Shown piece by piece: positions 56,599 through 64,000 of a DNA stretch of 64,000 nucleotides. Positions within the stretch are counted from its first letter, which is position 1; each line of letters begins with the position of its first letter. The notes under the pieces are model-generated. The model was not told the DNA's origin. It made no database searches and saw only the letters and a program-made list of their open reading frames with translations. The position numbers were made by a program, and so were the translations under genes. The DNA comes from Capsicum annuum. Lineage: Eukaryota > Streptophyta > Magnoliopsida > Solanales > Solanaceae. The stretch is taken from the NCBI RefSeq assembly GCF_002878395.1, contig NC_061115.1, forward strand, positions 57,333,897 to 57,397,896, written 5' to 3'.

Positions 56599-58898
56599 TG
56601 AAACACCTAGGCTTTAGACCCTTAGAAAATTTCCTTAGTTGAAGCTTCCGTACTAGGTACGACTCCAGGGTAATAGTCATACCCTTGGATATAATATAGT
56701 GACCCCCTCTCATATTCTAGGCAGTGTGGTAGGTGTTACACACGTTCAAGATACATGATTATATATTAGGGCATGAGTCGTACACTAACTATTCGTATGG
56801 AGTGTTGAGCTTGACCTAGATGAAACTATCTTAGGTACAGTTTGGGGATATAGTTTAGGGCACCATTCGTACCCTTGGGTATAAATCATGAGTGTGTGGT
56901 CGTACCTTGTTCAATGTAGGGGTCCTTGGTGAAGCCTAGCGTACAAGTTAGGGTACCACTCGTACCCTAGGATATGGTTGAACTAAGTGAGTCGTAACCA
57001 CCCCGGGAAATCACTTTCTAGCTTTTAAATCAAGGTCTCTATGGATATTTCCCACCCTAAAACCCTCAAGTCCCCTCACTATATAATGTATTGTAGCCTC
57101 CTAAACACTAATTTGCAAGATCAAAACCTCCCAAATACTCTATCAAATAGACTTTTGAATATTGGAGGCTAGGTTCACACGGGTGTTCATTTAGAGGCAA
57201 AAGAGGAGTCAAGTTAATATAATGTATTTTAAACATAGATTATGACTTGTAAATGGTGATTTTAAAATCAAATGTTAAGGGTTTTGATGCCTAGTGATGT
57301 GTAATATTTGCTTTTTTTTAGACTTGTGTTTATACATAATATTGGTGATGATTTGCACATGTGGATGCTTGTTGTTTGTTGTTTAAAAAATGTGTCTTGA
57401 GTAACCATAGGAATGGTGATTTCTACTCTGATTTTGTCCTTAGTAAAGGCATGCCTACAAAGTGTTTGTGAAAATGTCTAGTCACATGTTGATGATGTTT
57501 TGAACTAGGGTAATGGCCCAATAAGTATAAGTGATTGGTAAATGGTATAGTAAAGACCTTGTTATCCATGTAATAAGTTGATTTATGATTTTGATAGTTT
57601 GATGGCTAAAAGAGTTAAAGTCCCTAAACATGGACTTGAATTTTGTTTGAACTAAAGTGTGGCATAATAATGTTAACGAAGAATGAATGGTTTCGTAAGG
57701 GTCTTGATGACTATAAATTGAATTGAATGATGAATTGAGTTAAGTCATTGGGTTATTGAAGTGTTTGATTGATAAATGGTTCAATTAAGACCTCGTGGTC
57801 ATTTATGGTGATGAATTGGTTAAATGGGCTAGAGTCCTTAAGTGTTGAATTGAATGGATGTTGATGTATGGACAAAGGGTTAGAGTCCCAATGTCGACTA
57901 ATGATAGTCGAGATGACTTGTGGTTAAAGTCCCTTTCCTAAAAGGTGGCTTGTGGTTAGATTCCCTTGTTTAATGAAATTGCTTGTGGTTAGAGTCCCTC
58001 ACCAAATGAGCTCATTTGTGGTTAAAGTCCCTTGCCTAATGAAACAACATGAGGTTAAAGTCCCTTGCCTAATGGCACGGCTTGAGGTTAAAGCCTCTTG
58101 CCTAGTTAAATTGCTTGAGGTTAGAGTCCCTTGCCTAACAAAATGACTTGAGGTAAAAGTCCTCTTTCTTGATATATTGGCAATTTCAATTCTTCCAAAG
58201 TGTGAGGGTGGAAGGTTTGAGTCCTCCACTACATGGCTCATGACTGGGTGCATCAATATTGCTTGCTAAGTCTTATTTTCTTTTTGGGATGTTATGAACA
58301 TGTTATGTACCTATATGTATGCCTATGTATATGAATATGGTTGAATATGATGTTTTGACTTGGTTTGAAATGATTACTCTATGTTCTCCTTATCCTTGAG
58401 TTAAATACTAGCGCTCTACCCACTAACCATCTTCGAACGCTATGTCCCCACATGACATAGGAGCCGAAGCTTCTTCTTCTCTCTTTGCGCACTGACTAGG
58501 TGATTGAAGCGGTTCGTGTGCTGACTTTAATGTGGTGAGCTTTCCTACTTCGAAAGATATACATTTCATAGTTTCTTATCTTTGGTCGTAGACTTATTTA
58601 GACTTGGGTTGGCTATTGTCGGGGGCTTGTGCCAACATATGTAGACATTGGATTTGTGTAGAGGCATGGTGGATAACTGTGGTCTTAGGTATGTTGGTTA
58701 GTATGTTGATGTAAATGAAACATTTAGACATTATCTAAGTTATGATATTAGTTTTGTTTCCACTATCTTGATTTGTGGTCGGAGTTCATCCGACACTTGT
58801 GGATTGGGGTGATTGTTAGGATGGGTTAATAGGGCAGTCTCTGGTCCATGTTAGGCTTGAGATGCCTCTACGATATGGCCCGATTTCAGGTCCTATCA
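56599..58898 (+). repeat. 3' LTR of the large gypsy element
   Basis: 2300 bp from TGAAACACCTAGG to CCTATCA. It aligns with 31,690-31,837 plus 40,631-42,724 once the nested element is removed, and shows the uninterrupted sequence at the insertion point ('caccattcgtaccc', 56,861-56,874). Confidence 0.87.
57915..58170 (+). repeat. 33-bp minisatellite in the gypsy 3' LTR, about 8 units
   Basis: 'cttgtggttaaagtcccttt' and relatives every 33 bp, ending 'cttgaggtaaaagtcctct'. It is about one unit longer than the copy in the 5' LTR. Confidence 0.87.
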
Positions 58899-59783
58899 AT
58901 GTAGGTCAATTGGTCAAATTATATCAATAATATGCCTTTTAGTGTTATTTTATGTATCGTTTGAATTATCGTCTCTATGGTTTGTAAACTATTAGCTTCC
59001 GCATGAGGCCCTCTCGATTTAAAATATAAAAACTTGTATCAGAGCCTATGGTTCAAAAGTCTGTTGGTTTCAAATTAAGAACATATTAAGGCCAAAGTTG
59101 CAATCAATTTGGCGATAGTGAAGATATTTTGTCAAAAACTAAAAATACATGTGGAGCCAATTATCAATCATATTTTCAATATTTCCGTTGGTACATTTTA
59201 AAAAATAAAGCTCACTTTTGATCTTGCAAAGAGCTTTAATATTTTTAACCCGAAAGGGCTTATCTACTTTTAACCAAAAAAGGCTTCATTTTTAAGCATG
59301 TAAAGCAACACCAATATATGAAGTTTATATAAAGAACCAAAATCGTTCATGTGACAAGAAAAAGATGGGTCAAGTTTTGTCAAGAAAATTCAGCCAAAAG
59401 AGAAGATTTGTTATGATTTTATCCAGATTTTCTTACCACATTTGAGTTTTAATTTTCTTGGATGGAAAGTCAAAGTAATACCATAATTTACTAACCTCTT
59501 TCTTAGAGGAAAGATTGAACCTCTATAAATTAAAGACCCATTTTCTCATACAATAACACAATAGCATCCACAATGTAGTCCTTTATGGAGTTTTGTTTAG
59601 GGAAAAAGTTTTCCCAACATATTTTATGCTTTTTAATAATAGTAAGTTTTAATATGTAAGCCAATTTTTCAAACCATCAATAATATATCTTTTTGTATTG
59701 TTTTATGTGTCGTATGAATTATCATCTCTACGATTTGCAAACTATTAGCGTCCACATGGCGCCTCTCAATTTCGAACCCAACA
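58899..59783 (+). mobile_element. Small LTR element remnant, 5'-truncated
   Basis: Direct repeats at 58,899-59,027 and about 59,654-59,783 share 'atcaataatat', 'ttattttatgt' and 'tttg(t/c)aaactattagc'. The first is followed by TTGTATCAGAGCC (59,034-59,046), a tRNA-Met primer site. About 600 bp without coding frame lie between. The first copy starts exactly at the end of the large gypsy element, so its 5' part is lost. It looks like a TRIM or a deletion derivative. A TATA-like 'cctctataaattaaagaccc' near 59,520 suggests the second LTR starts well left of 59,654. Confidence 0.55.
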
Positions 59784-60895
59784 ATTTTTGAGTTTACCTT
59801 GGAATTTGAATTCAAAGTTCAAAAGGCTTGTCCCTTACCTGTGTGTTCTTTACTATTTTTCTATTATCTCCAAATAAATTCAAGGGTTAGAAATGAGAAA
59901 ATTTTTATTATAAAGAATATCAGTCTCTCTTTCAATTTTAACTTTTTAGTTTGAGTTCAAAATTCATATTACATGGTGGAGATTATTAGTTTTGAGTTTT
60001 ATATGGTGGGTAATGGAATTGTAACAAATTTTTCAAGTTTGTATTGTAACAGCCAAGAAAATATTGTTATGATAAACACGAAGTTTAGTTTTTCCATGAC
60101 TAAATTACAACCATTGAATTTTATTTCACTGAATTGTCCTGATCTGAAAAAATTATTGAACATTACAGGACCAAAAGTTATTAGAAAGAAATTTGGAGCA
60201 CACCCACTCTAAAAACTTTATTAGGTGAAAAAACACTTATTTTTTTATTTAATTTATAGGGTATTGGTAAAATAAGTCAAAAAGAGGTGAAGTATTAAGT
60301 TTAATAAATACTACCTTGGTCTAACAAAATTTTTTTTTATTTTACCTTGGTTCATTTACTCTTTTTCAATATTTAAACAACTTTTAATATGTACTCCTCC
60401 TTCTTTACTTTTACACAACTTCTACTTTCCCATTCTCTCTCTCTATCACTCAATTACTCTAACTTTTTTTTCCATTTTTGATTTCTCTTCTCTCCCAAGA
60501 TCGTAACTTCAAAATTGTCGTTATTAGGTAAGTCATCATCTTATTTCAATGAATTTTTGGTGCATATTGTGGTGGCTTTTTTTTTAAATGTGGGTGTCTG
60601 TTCCAATCATATTTTTAATGTTTCAATTGAATGAGTTTTTCAACGCTAAAATTTGTTTTACTGCATCATTATAGCAGATTTTGTATTTATCAATATTTTT
60701 TTGAATCTTATCAATTAACTACTATAGAAATTTAGGTTCTTAAAACAAATTTGTGTTCATTAGCATATTTGAATTTAGATTGATGTGGACAATGATATTT
60801 TCTGTATAATATTGTGTAGTTTTCTAATTTATGTTCTTGACTTCATAGTTGATTACTGTTAACGTTAACTATATTAAATTTGTTGTAGTTTATAA
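59784..60895. other. No confidently recognised gene; region upstream of the DUF1985-like pseudogene
   Basis: AT-rich. A 79-codon frame (59,973-60,212) shows no domain I know. A pyrimidine-rich stretch (60,395-60,500, with CT repeats) and 'taggtaagtc' near 60,525 could be a transcript leader with a 5' intron donor for the following frame, by inference only. Confidence 0.35.
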
Positions 60896-62215
60896 AAAAT
60901 GGCTAAGATAGTAGCAAAGGGTTCAAAGAATGCTTCTACCTCTGCTAGTAGGAAAAGAAGTGTCGCTGAACTAAAATGAGATGCAAAAAGAAAAAATCTT
61001 CATTGTCTAAACATGAGTCATATTCAAAAACAATGGAGAAAATAGAAAAATATATCAAAGAACCAAGTAGTAAGTTTAATGGGGCTAAATTAGATAGAGG
61101 TAGTGGGGCTAGTGGAGGTGCTAGGGGCAGTGGTAGTGGAAAAGTGGATAACATGCCCGACAGTTGTGGGTTTGGAAATGAGGATGATGATCCTCTTGTG
61201 TTCCAGATTGTTCACTGGTCCTTAATGTTGAAAAATATGATCTTGCTACCTATGTAGATGATCTTGGATCATTTTTGGCAAAAAATTTTGTTAGGTCTAG
61301 TGTGCAACTTCTTTTATCAATTTAAGAGAGTTTTAGCTTAGTAGAAACTCATTTGTAGATTTCAAAAATATTATTTTTGTTAATTTGAAGGAATGGAAGT
61401 TCATTTAAATATCATGAACAGTTGGTCCATCACATCCTTCTTCATCCTCTCAAATCTAACTCAAAACTTCAGAGATATGATTTCGCATTAATAGTAAGTC
61501 CTTTTATTTTGGCTTGACCAAGTTTACTTTGATCACAGAATAAAGGTGTTTAGCATATCCTTATGAATCAAATTTTTTAAGTGAGTAGAGGGTTGGGGAG
61601 AGATTTTATTCTAGTATTAGCCGTAACTAAAAGGTTAGTTTAACAAGTATTTTGAATTTGGTTAAAGGCAATAGGCTAAAGAAGAAGGACAAGTTAAAGT
61701 GTTGTTTGGCCTTGTTCCTACATGTGATGTTTCTAGCAAGAGATGTTTCCAAGGCCATTGATCCAAACTTGTTAAAAATGGTCTATTCTCTTAATATATT
61801 TGAGGACTACCCATGGGGAAAAAGTCCTTTACATTGATATTGGACTAGTTGAAGGAAAAGACTGACCTGAAGAAGTGGAAGAAAACACATTTTGAGAAGA
61901 AAAATTATGCATCTTTTGCTCTATTTTGATTTCCCTGAATATTGATGGTATATCATTGACCATCCAATCTATTTGATTATACACTTTATTTGATAATCAT
62001 ATTTGATTAAGTACCTTTTTTTTATGATTACAAATTTAAATCTATGTAGCCTTTTACAATGTAGGGAGACATACTAGAATCTAAAGAGGTTCCTTTTCTC
62101 CTATCCATATTTCTCAGATGGCACACCGGAAACATTGCCATGTTTGTCGAAGGAGATCCATTTAGACATTTGAGACAGTCTTCAAAGGTACAAATATCAT
62201 ATTTTATTGAGTAAA

Positions 62216-62520
62216 GCATGTAGTACCCCCTAACCTATGACCAAATTAGCTACGACACTTTTCAACTTCATAGAGGTCCTATTACCCCCTCCCCCGAACT
62301 CAATTTTAGCGTATTTTTGTCATCTCTTTTAGCTGATATGGAAACTTTTTAGCTAATGTATCCACTTTGATGTACCCCTATTTTTATGTAATAAAAGTAT
62401 CATATCAGCATAAAAGGGTTGCAAAAATACACTAAAATTGAGTTTAGGGGTAATAGGACCTATGTGAAGTTGGAGTGTATCGTAGTAACTTTGGTCATAG
62501 TTTGAGGAGGTATTGAATGC
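62216..62520. mobile_element. MITE inside the DUF1985-like pseudogene
   Basis: The left end 'gcatgtagtaccccctaacc' mirrors the right end 'tgaggaggtattgaatgc'. The arms continue through 'ctatgaccaaa' and 'aggtcctattaccccct' against 'ggggtaataggacct'. The core is AT-rich. It resembles the MITE at 8559-8879 in plan and in the 'ggtcctattacccc' segment. Confidence 0.82.
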
Positions 62521-63279
62521 TTAGATATATTTTATTAATTGACTTTTAAAACTAACTATATTAGGTAGTAGTTAATGATTTTTTTTGTTTGCTAGATTGT
62601 GCACCCCTACCTCATCTCTACATTTTTAGAGATAGAACAAAGTTACATGAAAATAGTAGTCTGATATAAGAATGATGTGAATGATATATCCACTGGTGGA
62701 TTAAAGGTTGAATTGATTGGTGTCACTATTCTTGAGTCACCTGATAATGATGATGATTAAGATGTGGATCATGGTGTTGGACACAATAGGTTGGCTCAAA
62801 AGGATGAGGAAGGACAAAGGTATTCTATGAAATTTGTTGATCGTGTGTCGAGAATTGAGAAAAGTTTAAGCTCCTTGAGAAATGTGTGTCGAGTATGGAA
62901 TAAAAATAATGCTTGTTATGTATTTTGTGATCGAGGAGAAAAAGAGAAGAAGTGAAAATAATAAGAAGAAGGATGAAGAATAAAAGGTAAAATTTTATTT
63001 ATTTTTATTTTAGTTAATTCATAAACTTTACAATAGTACTAATTAGGACAAAAAATTATAAAAAGTGCATAGTTGAATGATGAAGGGACCCTAAGAGATG
63101 CTGTCAGAGCCTTTGAAGTAGCATTTGCACGCCTCAAAAGGCCAAATCAACAGATCTCCATTGACGAGGAACTGAGCAAGAAAATGAAAGTTGATGGGGA
63201 TCCGGCTAATAGAGATGATAAGTTGTCCAAGGCCAAGGAGTTTAATGAGGTCTTTGATAAAACTGCTACTAAAAAAAAG

Positions 63280-63595
63280 AAAGAGCTAACCAAAGAGAAG
63301 GCTGATGGTGTCTCTGGTGAAGATATTGTTGAAGAAAAGAAGAAGACCAAGACCAAGCCAGATGATGGGCTCTATGATGCAGCTACTGAATAAGAGGAGG
63401 ATCTCACTAAGACCAAGCTAGCTGATGGGGACTTTGATAGAACAACTGCACATGAGGAAGAGCTAACCAAGACCAAGCCAGCTAATAGAGACTCTAATGC
63501 AGCAGTTGAATAAGTGTAGGAGACCACCAAGACCAAAGCAGTTGATGGGGACACTGTTAAGGTTGATGTGGTCGATGAAGAAGAAAATATAATAT
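63280..63595 (+). repeat. Protein-coding tandem repeat in the DUF1985-like pseudogene
   Basis: About five units of roughly 60 bp encode variants of 'E(E)LTKTK.ADGD.D.A..E'. The frame is interrupted by TAA and TAG codons at Glu/other positions (about 63,391, 63,511, 63,517). Lys/Glu/Asp-rich, probably a disordered tail. Confidence 0.75.
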
Positions 63596-63734
63596 TAACA
63601 GGACCCAAAGTCATTCGCTTATGAAGAAGTCATTAAATATAAGTCTTTAGAAATATATATTGGAGAATTTCTAGCTGTTGTGATGTCCATAGTTGATGAT
63701 ATCAATAACAGAGAATACAAATGATCAATGGATG

Positions 63735-63935
63735 AGATGTGAAGTTTTAAGACAATTAAATTTTATGATTTGATGTGGGGTTAAGACAATCCTTTCTATG
63801 ATTTGATGTGAGCTTTTAAGACAATCTTTTTTATGATTTGATGTGGGGTTTTAAAAAAATCTTTTTTATGGTTTGATGCGGGATTTAAGACAATTTAATT
63901 TATGATTTTGGGAGTTTATTTTTTATACGGATGTG
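63735..63935 (+). repeat. Tandem repeat, about 45-bp unit
   Basis: 'tatgatttgatgtgggg' followed by 'ttttaagacaatctttt' recurs at about 63,762, 63,798, 63,832, 63,866 and 63,900 with varying gaps (34-46 bp). No coding sequence. Confidence 0.75.
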
Positions 63936-64000
63936 GAATTATAGACAATTAATTTTTATGATTTATTTTTATGAATTATAATATATGAAGTCATACAATG
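63936..64000. other. Window end, AT-rich, no feature
   Basis: 'atttttatgatttatt' repeats loosely. Nothing is supported. Confidence 0.4.

Larger units (their letters stand above)
31690..58898 (+). mobile_element. Ty3/gypsy chromovirus (Tekay/Del-like), degenerate, hosting two nested elements
   Basis: An LTR of about 2.3 kb, a tRNA-Met primer-binding site (42,727), gag, protease, reverse transcriptase, RNase H, integrase, a chromodomain-like end, a polypurine tract and the 3' LTR lie in the standard gypsy order on the plus strand. The 5' LTR is split by a non-coding LTR element (31,838-40,630) and protease by another gypsy element (44,333-53,080). Removing both gives an element of about 9.7 kb. 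Stops are dense, mostly at Trp, Gln and Arg codons. Tekay/Del assignment rests on the order and on the IKSRYPHLF ending; it is family knowledge from memory. Confidence 0.88.
60899..63625 (+). pseudogene. DUF1985-like, transposon-associated protein gene, broken
   Basis: MAKIVAKGSKNASTSASRKR opens at 60,899. After a stop and frame change come KYDLATYVDDLGSFLAKNFV (about 61,228-61,290), QLVHH-like and FALI-like pieces (61,410-61,490), RLKKKDKLKCCLALFLHVMF (61,670) and FEDYPWGKSPLH (61,799-61,834). The last is the 'YPWG..SF' signature of plant DUF1985 domains. IVHPYL and STFLEIEQSY follow near 62,597, then HGVGHNRL, VDRVSRIEKSLSSLRNV, and a charged 106-residue tail with repeats. DUF1985 usually sits before a Ulp1-like protease in MULE/CACTA-carried plant genes; no protease is visible here. 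Many stops. Confidence 0.6.

Noticed and set aside
60160..63620. Shared 'ITGPKVIR/LTGPKVIR' peptide near 60,165 and 63,597
   Set aside because: Short match (about 16 of 18 bases) with no extended similarity; not enough to claim a duplication.

Overview
This is AT-rich nuclear DNA of a flowering plant, made almost entirely of old, nested transposable elements. The family mix points to a eudicot, most likely Solanaceae: Ty1/copia Tork-like elements, Ty3/gypsy Tekay/Del-like and Tat/Ogre-like elements, long LTRs beginning TGTAACACCC, a Stowaway MITE and a DUF1985-type transposon gene. The family assignment is inference from remembered element families, not from a database search. I see no intact cellular gene, rRNA, tRNA, CRISPR array or bacterial/viral gene cluster. 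Every recognisable reading frame is a retroelement or transposon remnant, or a broken RNase H-like gene.

Layout. 1-6.54 kb: probable 3' UTR and LTR of a Tat/Ogre-type element, with three tandem-repeat zones. 6.54-8.03 kb: a 111-bp tandem array followed by an A-rich tract. 8.3-10.0 kb: an element with long terminal inverted repeats and a smaller MITE inside it. 11,165-19,373: a degenerate plus-strand copia element with both LTRs and a 5-bp target-site duplication (TSD), interrupted in its RNase H by a 3.2-kb solo LTR (14,915-18,128). 19.5-20.8 kb: a foldback structure and two MITEs. 21.37-29.84 kb: an RNase H-like (RVT_3-type) pseudogene split by a minus-strand copia element (21,531-28,498). 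Its right LTR/host junction is present three times. 30.45-31.2 kb: a long-TIR MITE and a Stowaway MITE. About 31.69-58.90 kb: a degenerate plus-strand Tekay-like gypsy element that hosts two minus-strand insertions. One is a non-coding LTR element (31,838-40,630) in its 5' LTR; the other is an internally deleted gypsy element (44,333-53,080) in its protease. 58.9-59.8 kb: remains of a small LTR element. 60.9-63.6 kb: a broken DUF1985-like transposon gene with a MITE inside. 63.7-63.96 kb: a short tandem array.

Nothing here works together as a pathway. The biology is the insertion history: plus-strand hosts invaded by minus-strand elements, C-to-T decay of coding frames and TSDs, and minisatellites growing inside LTRs. 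The clearest quantitative result is in the inner gypsy element. Its two LTRs differ by 294 bp, and one carries eight more 37-bp minisatellite units than the other (296 bp). I found no convincing new biological system beyond these repeat structures.
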